A stretch of 37,804 bases of DNA. Origin: Aliivibrio sp. (GTDB lineage Bacteria > Pseudomonadota > Gammaproteobacteria > Enterobacterales > Vibrionaceae). The DNA is taken from contig JAESQY010000034.1 in NCBI GenBank assembly GCA_016764915.1, forward strand, positions 1 through 37,804, given 5' to 3'. Shown here piece by piece: positions 20,129 through 32,645 of this stretch (position 1 is its first letter; each line of letters starts with the position of its first letter). The notes under the pieces are model-generated. The model made no database searches. It worked only from the letters and a program-made list of their open reading frames with translations, and was not told the DNA's origin. The position numbers were made by a program, and so were the translations under genes.

Positions 20129-20764
20129 GTGAGTGAATTAAAACAAAAATTGAATCAGCTGATTGCTCAAAGTACATTATCGGTTACTGAGCAGCAAAAA
20201 GATCAATTGATCGGTTATGTTGAATTGCTTTATAAGTGGAATAAAGCGTATAACTTAACGTCAGTCAGAGTACCGAGTGAAATGCTGGTTAAGCATATTA
20301 TGGACAGTATTGTTGTCAGTCCTCATTTAGATGGCGACAGTATGATAGATGTAGGTACCGGTCCAGGACTTCCTGGTATTCCATTAGCCATTATGAACCC
20401 TGATAAATCGTTTACACTGCTTGATAGTCTTGGCAAACGAATTCGATTTATTAAGCAAGTGGTTCATGAACTTCACATTTCTAATGTGACTGCGGTTCAA
20501 AGCAGAGTGGAAGATTTTCAACCAGAAGAGAAGTTCGATATTGTATTAAGTCGCGCTTTTGCTTCAATGACCGATATGGTTAACTGGTGCCATCATTTAC
20601 CTAAAGAGCAAAGTGGTCATTTTTTAGCGTTGAAAGGGCTTTATCCAACAGATGAAATATCATTATTACCAGAATGGTGTTCTGTGACAGACATCAAAGC
20701 TTTGAATGTTCCTGAGTTAGAAGGTGAGCGTCATCTAGTAATCTTATCTCGAACTAATAAATAG
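20129..20764 (+). CDS. rsmG: 16S rRNA (guanine-N7) methyltransferase RsmG
   Basis: A 211-aa SAM-dependent methyltransferase (formerly GidB) that methylates G527 of 16S rRNA; its loss gives low-level streptomycin resistance in several bacteria. The SAM-binding motif [17 protein letters not shown] lies near residues 71-87, preceded by YNLTSVR and [12 protein letters not shown], and followed by [11 protein letters not shown]. The start is GTG (20129), 4 bases after the mnmG stop, so it is translationally coupled. Its length is close to the E. coli protein (207 aa). Confidence 0.97.
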   Translation: MSELKQKLNQLIAQSTLSVTEQQKDQLIGYVELLYKWNKAYNLTSVRVPSEMLVKHIMDSIVVSPHLDGDSMIDVGTGPGLPGIPLAIMNPDKSFTLLDSLGKRIRFIKQVVHELHISNVTAVQSRVEDFQPEEKFDIVLSRAFASMTDMVNWCHHLPKEQSGHFLALKGLYPTDEISLLPEWCSVTDIKALNVPELEGERHLVILSRTNK

Positions 20765-20775
20765 GTGAGGTCTTC

Positions 20776-21579
20776 GTGGGCAAAATAATATCCATAGCAA
20801 ATCAGAAAGGCGGTGTTGGTAAAACAACTACTTGCGTTAATTTGGCCGCTTCTTTAGCGGCGACACAACGCAAAGTACTGGTGATTGATTTAGATCCTCA
20901 AGGCAATGCAACTATGGCCAGTGGAGTTGATAAATATCAAGTGGATGCAACGGCTTACGACCTTTTGGTTGAAGAAGTACCCTTCGAGCAAGTCGTTGTT
21001 AAAAAAACGTCGGGAGGTTATGATTTAATTTCAGCCAATGGTGATGTAACTGCTGCTGAGATTAAATTGATGGAAGTATTTGCACGTGAAATTCGATTGA
21101 GAACGGCATTGGCACCAGTTCGTGAAAAATATGATTTCATCTTTATAGATTGCCCACCAGCACTGAACCTGCTTACAATCAATGCAATGGCTGCCTCTGA
21201 CTCTGTATTAGTTCCAATGCAGTGTGAATATTTTGCACTAGAAGGGTTGACTGCATTAATGGATACCATCAGTAAGTTATCAGCAGTGGTTAATGCTGAT
21301 CTTAAAATTGAAGGTTTACTACGCACTATGTTTGATCCGAGAAATCGTCTTTCTAATGAAGTTTCAGATCAGCTAAAAAAACACTTTGGTGAAAAAGTAT
21401 ATCGAACGGTGATCCCTCGCAATGTACGTTTAGCGGAGGCACCAAGTCATGGTCTTCCTGCTATGTATTACGATAAACACTCAGCAGGTGCTAAAGCATA
21501 CCTCGCGCTGGCTGGAGAAATAATCCGTCGCAGTGAAATAGAAGCGAATAATGTATCTAGTGAAAAAATAGAGGCCTAA
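20776..21579 (+). CDS. parA: Chromosome-partitioning ATPase ParA (Soj family)
   Basis: A 267-aa Walker-type ATPase of the short chromosomal ParA/Soj family, with no N-terminal HTH. The deviant Walker A KGGVGKTT lies at 11-18, with VIDLDPQGNAT and IDCPPALNLLTINAMAASD further on. With ParB/parS it segregates the origin region; in vibrios the chromosome I system anchors the origin near the pole. The start is GTG with ggtgagg about 7 bases upstream, 11 bases after rsmG. parB follows 4 bases after the stop. Its place beside oriC is the conserved chromosomal par position. Confidence 0.97.
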   Translation: MGKIISIANQKGGVGKTTTCVNLAASLAATQRKVLVIDLDPQGNATMASGVDKYQVDATAYDLLVEEVPFEQVVVKKTSGGYDLISANGDVTAAEIKLMEVFAREIRLRTALAPVREKYDFIFIDCPPALNLLTINAMAASDSVLVPMQCEYFALEGLTALMDTISKLSAVVNADLKIEGLLRTMFDPRNRLSNEVSDQLKKHFGEKVYRTVIPRNVRLAEAPSHGLPAMYYDKHSAGAKAYLALAGEIIRRSEIEANNVSSEKIEA

Positions 21580-21583
21580 GATA

Positions 21584-22477
21584 ATGAGTAAACGTAGCTT
21601 AGGTAAAGGACTCGATGCACTACTTGCAACAAGCTCTCTTGCCAGAGAAAAACAGCAGGTAGCGGTCAACAGTCAGGCACTATCATCAGATTCTAATTTA
21701 GTTGATTTATCAATTAATCAGCTGCAGCCTGGGCTGTATCAGCCTAGAAAAACGATGGATTCAGAAGCTCTTGATGAGCTTGCTGCCTCCATCAGTTCAC
21801 AAGGTATTATTCAACCTATCGTTGTTCGTTCCGTTGCTGATGGACGTTACGAAATCATTGCCGGAGAGCGCCGCTGGAGAGCATCACGTAAAGCGGGATT
21901 AAAAGTTGTTCCTTGTATTGTTAAAGTGGTTGAGGATCGTGCTGCCATCGCGATGGCGTTAATTGAAAATATTCAGCGTGAAGACCTTAATGCTATTGAA
22001 GAGGCTCAAGCACTCGAAAAACTACAAGAAGAGTTTGAACTAACGCATTTACAAGTTGCCGAAATAGTGGGTAAATCAAGAACAACTATTTCTAACCTAT
22101 TACGTTTAAATCAGTTAGAACAGCCTGTAAAAAAGATGGTCGAACGTAAAGATATTGAAATGGGACACGCACGTGCACTGTTAGCGTTAAGTGGTGAGAT
22201 GCGATGTGAAGCGTCAGAAATAATTGCTAACAAAAAGCTTAATGTTAGAGAAACCGAGAAATTAGTTAAGAAAATGTTAATGCCCGAAGGGGATAAGCCA
22301 GTAAAAAAGATAGACAACGATGCACAAGCAATGTCTATGTTATTGTCTAAAAAACTCGGAACTGAGGTTTCTATATCACGCACAGTGAATGGAAAAGGAA
22401 AACTCACAATTTGTTTTGATGAATCTCACAAATTGCAGCAAATTCTTGCTGTATTTGACGAAAAATTAAACTCTTAG
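21584..22477 (+). CDS. parB: Chromosome-partitioning protein ParB
   Basis: A 297-aa ParB/Spo0J protein that binds parS, spreads as a CTP-dependent clamp and stimulates ParA. It begins SKRSLGKGLDALL, typical of chromosomal ParB. The CTP-binding ParB/Srx region contains LQPGLYQPRKTMD and the GERRWRASRKAGL box (about 105-117). Then follow ENIQREDLNAIEEAQA and the HTH LQVAEIVGKSRTTISNLLRL. A dimerisation domain is at the C-terminus. It is coupled to parA. I found no full parS site in the window. Confidence 0.97.
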   Translation: MSKRSLGKGLDALLATSSLAREKQQVAVNSQALSSDSNLVDLSINQLQPGLYQPRKTMDSEALDELAASISSQGIIQPIVVRSVADGRYEIIAGERRWRASRKAGLKVVPCIVKVVEDRAAIAMALIENIQREDLNAIEEAQALEKLQEEFELTHLQVAEIVGKSRTTISNLLRLNQLEQPVKKMVERKDIEMGHARALLALSGEMRCEASEIIANKKLNVRETEKLVKKMLMPEGDKPVKKIDNDAQAMSMLLSKKLGTEVSISRTVNGKGKLTICFDESHKLQQILAVFDEKLNS

Positions 22478-22563
22478 TCTAATAAAATAGCCAAAATTCA
22501 GCTTTAAACTGATAATAGCTCAATTAATTAGACTTAGAGCATTGAATTGTAGATTCTGCATTG

Positions 22564-22591
22564 TTGTAAAAAGCAATGGTGAATGTATAAT
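22564..22591 (+). promoter_or_regulatory. Sigma-70 promoter of the atp operon
   Basis: TTGTAA (22564-22569, 4/6) and a perfect TATAAT (22586-22591) are separated by 16 bases, 28 bases before the preferred atpI start. It lies in the gap after parB, so the atp operon is likely transcribed independently. Confidence 0.7.
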
Positions 22592-22619
22592 CCGTGTGTT
22601 GGTAAAGGGAATGTTGCTG

Positions 22620-22994
22620 ATGTTGAACAATAGTTGGGCAAAAGGGTCGTTTGTTGCTTTTTTATGTCAAATCATTATTGTGATTGTTTTTGCGATGTTC
22701 CTTTATCATACTCGAGGTGAGATAGCTGGTATTTCAGCTATTTTGGGGGGGCTAGTTTATTGTGGGCCAACGTTGTTAGCGAACTTATTTATGAGTAAAT
22801 CTAGCGATAATTTAGCCACAGCCGTTGTTGCAAAAGCGTATTTAGGCACCATCTATAAGATGGCTGTTTCCATCTGTTTATTTATCTATATTTTCAAATA
22901 TATATCAATAAATATAGCTATATTCTTAGCTGCTTATGTAATAGCACTACTCACACAATATGCTACGTCATATGTTTTTCTTAATCGTAACTAG
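22620..22994 (+). CDS. atpI: ATP synthase accessory protein I
   Basis: A 124-aa hydrophobic protein with four predicted membrane segments (about 10-30, 37-57, 75-95, 98-118). It sits first in the atp operon, where AtpI assists c-ring assembly or ion supply. AtpI sequences are poorly conserved, so the call rests on size, hydrophobicity and position. I chose the ATG at 22620 (MLNNSWAKGSF). Longer starts back to 22542 would put the promoter TATAAT inside the gene, and the ATG at 22611 touches the aaggga ribosome site, which is correctly spaced (9 bases) for 22620. The C-terminal half is unusually rich in Ile, with AT-rich codons. Confidence 0.85.
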   Translation: MLNNSWAKGSFVAFLCQIIIVIVFAMFLYHTRGEIAGISAILGGLVYCGPTLLANLFMSKSSDNLATAVVAKAYLGTIYKMAVSICLFIYIFKYISINIAIFLAAYVIALLTQYATSYVFLNRN

Positions 22995-24101
<1,107 letters not shown>

Positions 24102-24128
24102 TAACTTGCAAACATAGGAGAGTATGCG

Positions 24129-24599
24129 GTGAATATAAACGCAACTCTGCTGGGTCAGGCAATCGCCTTTGTACTATTTGTTTGGTTCTGCATGAAATAT
24201 GTATGGCCACCACTTATTGCTGCGATTGAAGAACGTCAGAAAAATATAGCTGACGGTTTAGCTGCTGCGGATCGCGCTGCTAAAGACTTGAGCCTAGCGC
24301 AAGCAAATGCCTCAGATAAATTAAAAGAGGCAAAACGTACTGCAACCGAGATCATTGACCAAGCGAATATGCGTAAGAATAAAATTTTGGATGAAGCCCG
24401 TGAGGAAGCGCTTGTTGAGCGTCAAAATATCCTTACTCAAGGTGAAGCTGAAATTGAATCTGAACGTAATCGTGCACGTGATGAACTGCGTAAACAGGTT
24501 GCAACTCTGGCCGTGATGGGTGCCGAGAAAATCTTAGAGCGTTCTATTGATGAACAAGCTCATAGAGATATTCTTGATAGCATCACTGCTAAATTATAA
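24129..24599 (+). CDS. atpF: ATP synthase Fo subunit b
   Basis: A 156-aa peripheral-stalk subunit, the same length as in E. coli. One N-terminal membrane span ([25 protein letters not shown], 4-28) is followed by a long Ala/Glu/Lys-rich coiled coil that dimerises and reaches the delta subunit. The start is GTG (24129), as in E. coli, preceded by taggag about 9 bases upstream. It lies between atpE and atpH. Sequence details such as [16 protein letters not shown] agree with vibrio subunit b as I recall it, in contrast to subunits a and c. Confidence 0.97.
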   Translation: MNINATLLGQAIAFVLFVWFCMKYVWPPLIAAIEERQKNIADGLAAADRAAKDLSLAQANASDKLKEAKRTATEIIDQANMRKNKILDEAREEALVERQNILTQGEAEIESERNRARDELRKQVATLAVMGAEKILERSIDEQAHRDILDSITAKL

Positions 24600-24615
24600 G
24601 TAGAGGGGGCAGCAT

Positions 24616-25149
24616 ATGTCGGAAATGACAACAATCGCACGCCCCTACGCTAAAGCAGCTTTTGACTTTGCTGTTGAGAAAGGTGAGTTGGCCAAATGGG
24701 GCCAAATGCTTACTTTTACTGCCGAAGTAGCAAACAATGATGATATGAAAGCACTAATGAGCGGTGCTGTTTCAGCTTCTCAATTAGCTGAAATTTTTTC
24801 TTCTGTTTGTGAAGAGCAACTCAACGAATTTGGCCAAAACTTTATTAAAGTAATGGCTGAAAATGGACGCCTAAAAGCATTACCAAGTGTGTTAGATCTT
24901 TTTCTAACATTGCAAGCTGAGTATGAAAAAGTAATTGATGTAGATATAACTTCTGCAATCGCACTTTCAGAAAAGCAACTTGCTGACATTGGTACAAAAC
25001 TTGAAGCGCGTCTAGAACGTAAAGTTAAGCTGAATTGCAGTGTAGATAAGACTCTACTTGGTGGGGTCGTTATACGAGCCGGAGATTTAGTCATCGATAA
25101 CTCAGCACGTACTAGTATACGTAGACTGGGCGATGCATTGCAGTCTTGA
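24616..25149 (+). CDS. atpH: ATP synthase F1 subunit delta
   Basis: A 177-aa OSCP-type subunit that links the b stalk to the top of the alpha3-beta3 hexamer. The N-terminal helical domain begins [24 protein letters not shown]. The C-terminal part carries [41 protein letters not shown], the family signature. The ribosome site agaggggg lies 7-9 bases before the ATG. The stop is 14 bases before atpA. Length equals E. coli (177 aa). Confidence 0.97.
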   Translation: MSEMTTIARPYAKAAFDFAVEKGELAKWGQMLTFTAEVANNDDMKALMSGAVSASQLAEIFSSVCEEQLNEFGQNFIKVMAENGRLKALPSVLDLFLTLQAEYEKVIDVDITSAIALSEKQLADIGTKLEARLERKVKLNCSVDKTLLGGVVIRAGDLVIDNSARTSIRRLGDALQS

Positions 25150-25163
25150 TTGGAGCATGCAAA

Positions 25164-26705
25164 ATGCAACTTAATTCCACGGAAATTAGTGATCTGATCA
25201 AACAACGTATTGAGAAATTCAACGTTGTTAGTGAAGCTCGCAACGAAGGTACTATCGTATCTGTAAGCGATGGTATTATTCGAATTCATGGCCTTGCTGA
25301 TGTTATGCAAGGCGAAATGATTGAACTACCAGGTGGCCGTTTTGCACTTGCACTTAACCTTGAGCGTGACTCAGTTGGTGCAGTTGTAATGGGTCCATAT
25401 GTCGACCTTCAGGAAGGCATGAAAGTAACAGGTACTGGTCGTATTCTTGAAGTGCCAGTAGGCCCAGAAATGCTTGGTCGTGTTGTAAATACACTCGGTC
25501 AGCCAATTGATGGTAAAGGTCCTATTGACACTAAAATTACTTCTCCTGTCGAAGTAATTGCACCAGGTGTTATTGAGCGTAAATCGGTTGATCAACCTGT
25601 TCAAACTGGTTATAAGTCAGTTGATTCCATGATCCCTATTGGTCGTGGTCAGCGTGAACTTATCATCGGAGACCGTCAAACTGGTAAAACAGCGTTGGCA
25701 CTTGATACAATTATCAACCAGAGAGATTCTGGTATTTACTCTATCTACGTAGCGATTGGCCAAAAGGCATCAACAATTTCTAACGTAGTTCGCAAACTAG
25801 AAGAGCATGGAGCGCTAGCTAACACGATTGTTGTTGTTGCGTCTGCCTCTGAGTCTGCAGCACTGCAATATTTAGCGCCTTATGCTGGTTGCGCAATGGG
25901 TGAATACTTTCGTGACCGCGGTGAAGATGCATTGATCGTTTATGATGATCTGTCTAAGCAAGCAGTAGCGTATCGTCAGATTTCCTTACTACTTAGGCGT
26001 CCACCAGGACGTGAAGCTTACCCTGGAGACGTATTCTATCTTCACGCTCGTCTACTTGAGCGTGCTGCTCGTGTAAGCGTAGCGTATGTAGAAAAGTTCA
26101 CAAATGGTGAGGTTAAAGGTAAAACCGGTTCTTTAACGGCTCTACCTATTATAGAAACTCAAGCAGGTGATGTATCTGCGTTTGTACCTACAAACGTAAT
26201 TTCGATTACCGATGGCCAGATCTTCCTACAAACAGAACTGTTTAATGCTGGCGTACGTCCAGCTGTTGATCCAGGTATTTCTGTTTCTCGTGTAGGTGGT
26301 GCGGCGCAAACAAAAATAATTAAGAAACTGTCTGGTGGTATTCGTACTGCTCTTGCACAGTACCGTGAATTGGCAGCATTTGCTCAGTTCTCTTCGGATC
26401 TTGATGAAGCAACGAAGAAGCAGTTAGACCACGGTCAGAAAGTTACCGAACTTATGAAGCAAAAGCAGTACGCACCAATGTCTGTTTTTGATCAAGCGAT
26501 GGTTCTTTTTGCCGCTGAAAAAGGTTATTTAGGAGATATTGAGCTTAAAAAACTGGCTGATTTTGAAGATGCATTGCTGTCGTTTGCTCGAGGTCAACAC
26601 GCCGATCTTGTTACTAAGATTGATGAAACGGGTGCTTACGATAAAGATATCGAAGGTCAGCTTACTAAGCTGATTGATGATTTCAAAGCAACTCAGACCT
26701 GGTAA
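25164..26705 (+). CDS. atpA: ATP synthase F1 subunit alpha
   Basis: A 513-aa non-catalytic nucleotide-binding subunit, identical in length to E. coli. The P-loop GDRQTGKT (about 169-176), the [13 protein letters not shown] [46 protein letters not shown] and the arginine-finger region [11 protein letters not shown] are all present. I chose the ATG at 25164 ([16 protein letters not shown], as in other species). An upstream in-frame ATT codon gives a longer frame overlapping atpH, but tggag is spaced for 25164. The sequence around [19 protein letters not shown] and [14 protein letters not shown] is of vibrio type. Confidence 0.99.
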   Translation: MQLNSTEISDLIKQRIEKFNVVSEARNEGTIVSVSDGIIRIHGLADVMQGEMIELPGGRFALALNLERDSVGAVVMGPYVDLQEGMKVTGTGRILEVPVGPEMLGRVVNTLGQPIDGKGPIDTKITSPVEVIAPGVIERKSVDQPVQTGYKSVDSMIPIGRGQRELIIGDRQTGKTALALDTIINQRDSGIYSIYVAIGQKASTISNVVRKLEEHGALANTIVVVASASESAALQYLAPYAGCAMGEYFRDRGEDALIVYDDLSKQAVAYRQISLLLRRPPGREAYPGDVFYLHARLLERAARVSVAYVEKFTNGEVKGKTGSLTALPIIETQAGDVSAFVPTNVISITDGQIFLQTELFNAGVRPAVDPGISVSRVGGAAQTKIIKKLSGGIRTALAQYRELAAFAQFSSDLDEATKKQLDHGQKVTELMKQKQYAPMSVFDQAMVLFAAEKGYLGDIELKKLADFEDALLSFARGQHADLVTKIDETGAYDKDIEGQLTKLIDDFKATQTW

Positions 26706-26750
26706 TTCGTTGGTGGCCTTAAAAGGTCACCGATAAGACGGAGAGTAACG

Positions 26751-27617
26751 ATGGCCAGTGCTAAAGAGATTCGTAATAAGATCGGGAGTGTTCAAAGCAC
26801 TCAAAAGATCACTAAGGCAATGGAAATGGTTGCCGCTTCTAAAATGCGTCGAACTCAAGACTCAATGGAAGCGTCACGTCCATATGCTGACACAATACGT
26901 AAAGTGATCGGTCATTTAGCCCTTGGTAATTTAGAGTATCGTCATCCTTATCTTGAGGAGCGAGAAGCCAAGCGCATAGGTTATATCATTATTTCTACAG
27001 ATCGTGGTCTTTGTGGAGGTTTAAATATTAACTTATTTAAAAAAGCCATTACAGAGATGAAAGAGTGGTCTGATAAAGGTGCTGAAATTGATTTGGGACT
27101 TATTGGTTCTAAAGCTACAGCATTTTTTAATAGCTACGGCGGTAACGTGGTCGCTCAAGATTCAGGTTTAGGTGATACACCTAGCGTGGAAGAGCTTATC
27201 GGTACTGTTGGCGTAATGCTAAAGAAATATGATGAAGGCCAATTGGATCGCTTGTATATAGTAAACAACAAATTTGTTAATACTATGGTGCAAGCACCAA
27301 CGATCGATCAATTACTTCCTTTGCCTAAATCGGAAGATGAAGTAATGAAACGCAGTCATGCTTGGGACTATATTTATGAGCCTGAGCCAAAGCAACTTCT
27401 TGAGTCACTGCTTATTCGTTATGTCGAATCACAAGTGTACCAAGGTGTTGTTGACAATTTAGCCTGCGAACAAGCAGCGCGAATGATTGCGATGAAAGCG
27501 GCGACTGATAATGCAAGCGACTTAATCGATGACCTACAACTTGTGTATAATAAAGCGCGTCAAAGTGCGATTACACAAGAGTTGTCAGAGATTGTTTCAG
27601 GCGCTGCAGCGGTTTAA
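26751..27617 (+). CDS. atpG: ATP synthase F1 subunit gamma
   Basis: A 288-aa central-shaft subunit that couples c-ring rotation to the catalytic sites. The N-terminal helix [33 protein letters not shown] and the C-terminal helix region [47 protein letters not shown] form the coiled-coil axle, both strongly conserved. The central Rossmann-like part contains [16 protein letters not shown]. The gap after atpA is 45 bases, with ribosome site ggagag before the ATG. Length is as expected (E. coli 287). Confidence 0.98.
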   Translation: MASAKEIRNKIGSVQSTQKITKAMEMVAASKMRRTQDSMEASRPYADTIRKVIGHLALGNLEYRHPYLEEREAKRIGYIIISTDRGLCGGLNINLFKKAITEMKEWSDKGAEIDLGLIGSKATAFFNSYGGNVVAQDSGLGDTPSVEELIGTVGVMLKKYDEGQLDRLYIVNNKFVNTMVQAPTIDQLLPLPKSEDEVMKRSHAWDYIYEPEPKQLLESLLIRYVESQVYQGVVDNLACEQAARMIAMKAATDNASDLIDDLQLVYNKARQSAITQELSEIVSGAAAV

Positions 27618-27634
27618 GCATAGGAATAAACTAA

Positions 27635-29056
<1,422 letters not shown>

Positions 29057-29074
29057 AGCAGACTAGGAGGCAAT

Positions 29075-29494
29075 ATGGCAGCAATGACCTTTCACTTAGA
29101 TGTAGTAAGCGCAGAGAAGAAGATTTTTTCTGGCCTTGTTGAAACATTTCAAGTGTCCGGTAGCGAAGGTGAGCTAGGTATTTATCATGGCCATGCTCCC
29201 CTGCTGACCGCTATTAAACCTGGTATGGTGCGTATTGTGAAGCAGCACGGTCATGAAGAGATTTTATATGTCTCTGGTGGCTTCGTTGAAATTCAAGCTA
29301 ATACATCTACTGTGTTAGCTGATACAGCGATTCGTGGTGAAGATCTTGATGCGGCAAAGGCTGAAGAAGCTAAACGCAAAGCTGAGGAACATATCCAGAA
29401 TCAGCACAATGACGTTGACTTTGCACAAGCGGCAAGTGATTTAATTAAAGCTATTGCTCAACTTCGAGTTATCGAACTGACCAAAAGACGTTAA
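29075..29494 (+). CDS. atpC: ATP synthase F1 subunit epsilon
   Basis: A 139-aa subunit that joins the gamma shaft to the c-ring and can inhibit ATP hydrolysis through its C-terminal helices. The N-terminal beta-barrel begins [51 protein letters not shown]. The C-terminal two-helix part contains [18 protein letters not shown] and ends [13 protein letters not shown] strong ribosome site (aggagg) lies 7 bases before the ATG at 29075. Last gene of the atp operon, followed by a terminator. Confidence 0.98.
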   Translation: MAAMTFHLDVVSAEKKIFSGLVETFQVSGSEGELGIYHGHAPLLTAIKPGMVRIVKQHGHEEILYVSGGFVEIQANTSTVLADTAIRGEDLDAAKAEEAKRKAEEHIQNQHNDVDFAQAASDLIKAIAQLRVIELTKRR

Positions 29495-29505
29495 TTAAAG
29501 AGCAG

Positions 29506-29537
29506 AAAAAAGGGCGGCCACTGGTCGCCTTTTTTAT
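29506..29537 (+). terminator. Terminator of the atp operon
   Basis: An A-run leads into GGCGGCC, a 3-base ACT loop and GGTCGCC with one G-T wobble, then six Ts. It lies just after atpC and shares its core with the terminators after yidC and glmU. Confidence 0.88.
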
Positions 29538-29673
29538 TTTTTTGCATTTTAAAGGATGGCTTCTCATACTTATGCCTGATTTTTAATCAAAATGTTTCAT
29601 CCTCTCTTAAATAGCTCTCCGTTTGTCGATACAATATCCTCATAAATCGAATTAATAATTAAGGCTTACACCA

Positions 29674-31035
29674 ATGAATTTTAGTGCAGTGATCCTAGCT
29701 GCGGGTAAAGGTACCCGTATGTATTCAAATAAACCTAAAGTGTTACACACTCTTGCTGGCAAACCGATGGTGAAGCATGTTATTGATACCTGCGAAAGCA
29801 TTGGCGCTCAAAATATCCATTTAGTTTATGGTCATGGCGGTGAGCTGATGAAAACTGAGCTCGCTCAAGAGTCGGTGAATTGGATACTACAAGCTGAGCA
29901 ACTAGGTACGGGTCATGCTGTAGATCAAGCGTCACCACAGTTTTCTGATGACGAAAAAGTGTTGGTGCTTTATGGCGATGTTCCATTAATTAGCCGTACA
30001 ACGTTACAAAATTTATTAGAGGCTCAACCTATTGGCGGTATTGCACTGCTGACTGTCGTTTTAGATAATCCGGTGGGTTACGGGCGTATTGTTCGTAAAA
30101 ATGGCCCAGTGGTAGCGATTGTTGAACAAAAAGATGCATCAGAAGAGCAGAAACAGATTAAAGAGATCAATACTGGTGTTATGGTCGCTAACGGTGCCGA
30201 TTTGAAACGTTGGCTTTCAAATATCAATAACCAAAATGCACAAGGTGAATATTACCTTACTGATGTTATTGCAGCTGCCCACAATGAAGGGCGTGCGGTA
30301 GAAGCGGTACACCCAGAAAGTGCAATTGAAGTTGAGGGGGTAAATGATCGTATTCAATTGGCTCGTTTGGAACGCGCATTTCAAGATATGCAAGCACGTA
30401 ACCTGCTTAAACAAGGGGTGATGTTGCTCGATCCAAGTCGATTTGATCTGCGTGGCACTTTGCAATGCGGCATGGATGTTGAGATTGATGTCAACGTGAT
30501 TATTGAAGGGAATGTTACTATCGGGAACGATGTGACGATAGGTGCAGGTTCCGTTTTAATTGATTGTGAAATTGATGATAACTCAGTAATAAAACCCTAC
30601 AGTGTTATCGAAGGAGCCACTGTTGGAGAGAAATGTTCAGTGGGACCTTTTGCTCGCCTTCGTCCAGGCGCTGAGCTGTGTGAAGATTCGCATGTGGGTA
30701 ACTTTGTAGAGATCAAAAAATCACGATTAGGTAAAGGGTCTAAATGTGGGCACTTGAGCTATCTTGGTGACTCAGAAGTGGGTGAGCGAGTCAATATTGG
30801 TGCAGGTGTGATTACCTGTAACTACGATGGTGCCAATAAATTTAAAACTACCATAGGTGATGATGTGTTTGTTGGTTCTGATTGCCAATTAATTGCACCT
30901 CTGACTATCGGTAGCGGTGCTACTATTGGTGCAGGAACAACATTAACAAAAGATGTTGAAAGGGCTGCCCTAGCCATTTCAAGAGCGAAAGAACGTACTA
31001 TTGCAAATTGGGTGAGACCCACTAAGAAGAAGTAG
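29674..31035 (+). CDS. glmU: Bifunctional UDP-N-acetylglucosamine pyrophosphorylase / glucosamine-1-phosphate N-acetyltransferase
   Basis: A 453-aa enzyme making UDP-GlcNAc for peptidoglycan and lipopolysaccharide. The uridylyltransferase half has the signature [18 protein letters not shown] (about 9-26) and LYGDVPLI. The C-terminal acetyltransferase half (about 250-453) is a left-handed beta-helix with hexapeptide repeats such as [20 protein letters not shown] and [21 protein letters not shown]. The 179-base gap before it holds the atp terminator and no other gene. A weak -10 (TACAAT, 29630-29635) lacks a good -35. It is followed by a convergent terminator shared with ilvA. glmU after atpC is the usual gammaproteobacterial order. 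Confidence 0.98.
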   Translation: MNFSAVILAAGKGTRMYSNKPKVLHTLAGKPMVKHVIDTCESIGAQNIHLVYGHGGELMKTELAQESVNWILQAEQLGTGHAVDQASPQFSDDEKVLVLYGDVPLISRTTLQNLLEAQPIGGIALLTVVLDNPVGYGRIVRKNGPVVAIVEQKDASEEQKQIKEINTGVMVANGADLKRWLSNINNQNAQGEYYLTDVIAAAHNEGRAVEAVHPESAIEVEGVNDRIQLARLERAFQDMQARNLLKQGVMLLDPSRFDLRGTLQCGMDVEIDVNVIIEGNVTIGNDVTIGAGSVLIDCEIDDNSVIKPYSVIEGATVGEKCSVGPFARLRPGAELCEDSHVGNFVEIKKSRLGKGSKCGHLSYLGDSEVGERVNIGAGVITCNYDGANKFKTTIGDDVFVGSDCQLIAPLTIGSGATIGAGTTLTKDVERAALAISRAKERTIANWVRPTKKK

Positions 31036-31052
31036 GTTAAATACCATGAATA

Positions 31053-31078
31053 AAAAAGCGACCTAATGGTCGCTTTTT
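31053..31078. terminator. Bidirectional terminator between glmU and ilvA
   Basis: AAAAAGCGACC and GGTCGCTTTTT are perfect 11-bp complements around a TAAT loop. The A-run on the left and T-run on the right serve both glmU (plus) and the convergent ilv operon end (minus). Confidence 0.9.
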
Positions 31079-31094
31079 AGTTCATAGCTAAAAG

Positions 31095-32642
31095 TTAAGA
31101 AAGGAAGAACTTAAACGCAGGGTTATCGGTTTCATCTTTGCACTGGTAACCTAATTCTCGTAAATGAGTAGAGAAGCTGGCTAAATCTGACTCTTCAAGT
31201 TCAAAACCACATAAGACTCGGCCATAGTCAGCGCCATGATTACGGTAGTTAAATAGGCTGATATTCCAATGAGTACCCAGTGTATTTAAGAATTTTAATA
31301 GCGCGCCAGGGTGCTCAGGAAATTCAAAACTATAAAGACGCTCTTTGATCGCTTTTGACGGCTTTCCTCCGATCATATAACGAATATGCAGTTTAGCCAT
31401 CTCATCATCAGAGAGATCGATAACGGGGTATTCGCCCTGTCGTAGGTCATTAACTATCTCATCAAGCTCTTCTTGACCACGCATTAAGCGGACACCAACG
31501 AAGATATTAGCTAATTGTTCATCACCTTGACGGTAATTAAACTCAGTGACCGCACGACCCTTAATAAGATCACAAAACTCCAAGAAAGCACCTTGGCGCT
31601 CAGGGATAGTGACGGCTAACAGGCCTTCACGCTTCTCACCTAATTCACAGCGCTCTGAAACGTAACGTAAACTATGGAAGTTGGTATTTGCACCTGACAG
31701 AACACAAGCTAGCGACTTGTCTGTGAGTTGATGTTCAGCTGCGTATTTCTTTAAACCTGCTAAAGATATTGCGCCAGAGGGTTCAGCAATTGCACGAGTA
31801 TCTTCGAAGATATCTTTCACTGCCGAACAGATTTCATCACTGGAAACCGTTACATGACCATCTAAATACTTTTGGCATAACCTGAACGTTTCGCTGCCAA
31901 TTTTTTTTACCGCAACACCATCAGCAAACATGCTTATTTGATCGAGTACTACAGGCTCTCCCGCATCAAGTGCCGCTTTTAAACAGGCAGAATCTTCTGG
32001 TTCAACAGCAATCACTTTGATCTCAGGCATGAGTTGCTTGATAAGTACAGCAACCCCCGCCGCAAGACCTCCTCCACCAACGGGCACAAATATGCAATCG
32101 AGATGACCATTTTGTTGCAGCATCTCCATACCTAATGTTCCTTGTCCTGCGATCACTTTAGGGTGATCAAAAGGGGGAATAAAAGTATAACCATGAATGT
32201 GGGCTAAACGTTCTGCTTCCACTTTGGCTTCATCAAAGTTGTTGCCAAAAAGAATGACCTCACCACCAAATGCTTTTACCGCTTCAACTTTAATATCTGG
32301 GGTGATCTTTGGCATCACGATAATGGCGCGAATACCTAATGTAGTACCAGAATAAGCAAGGCCTTGAGCGTGATTGCCAGCAGACGCGGCAATCACTCCT
32401 GCTGCTTTTTGTGCCGCGTTCAAACTTGTCGCCATGTTGTAAGCACCGCGAAGTTTAAACGAGTGAACCGGTTGACGGTCTTCTCGTTTAAGTTGAATGC
32501 GGTTACCGAGCCTTTCCGATAGACGAGTCATATCTTGCAGTGGTGTAATGCTCGCGACATCGTAAACTGGCGCTCTTAATATCTCACGTAGATACTCTGC
32601 GCCGCTCATTTCAGCACTGTTAGACTCATTGATATTGCTCAT
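31095..32642 (-). CDS. ilvA: Threonine ammonia-lyase, biosynthetic
   Basis: A 515-aa PLP enzyme that deaminates threonine to 2-oxobutanoate, the first step to isoleucine. The PLP lysine is K63 in HSFKLRGAYN; SAGNHAQGLA and the glycine-rich VPVGGGGLAAGVA bind the cofactor phosphate. Two C-terminal ACT-like regulatory domains are visible: GAFLEFCDLIKGRAVTEFNYR and the final GALLKFLNTLGTHWNISLFNYR. This marks the isoleucine-inhibited biosynthetic form rather than the short catabolic TdcB. Last gene of ilvGMEDA, 3 bases after ilvD. Confidence 0.98.
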   Translation of the reverse strand: MSNINESNSAEMSGAEYLREILRAPVYDVASITPLQDMTRLSERLGNRIQLKREDRQPVHSFKLRGAYNMATSLNAAQKAAGVIAASAGNHAQGLAYSGTTLGIRAIIVMPKITPDIKVEAVKAFGGEVILFGNNFDEAKVEAERLAHIHGYTFIPPFDHPKVIAGQGTLGMEMLQQNGHLDCIFVPVGGGGLAAGVAVLIKQLMPEIKVIAVEPEDSACLKAALDAGEPVVLDQISMFADGVAVKKIGSETFRLCQKYLDGHVTVSSDEICSAVKDIFEDTRAIAEPSGAISLAGLKKYAAEHQLTDKSLACVLSGANTNFHSLRYVSERCELGEKREGLLAVTIPERQGAFLEFCDLIKGRAVTEFNYRQGDEQLANIFVGVRLMRGQEELDEIVNDLRQGEYPVIDLSDDEMAKLHIRYMIGGKPSKAIKERLYSFEFPEHPGALLKFLNTLGTHWNISLFNYRNHGADYGRVLCGFELEESDLASFSTHLRELGYQCKDETDNPAFKFFLS

Positions 32643-32645
32643 GAA

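Noticed and set aside
22542..22619. N-terminal extension of atpI starting at 22542
   Set aside because: It would place the probable -10 TATAAT inside the gene and makes AtpI longer than usual. The ribosome site supports 22620.
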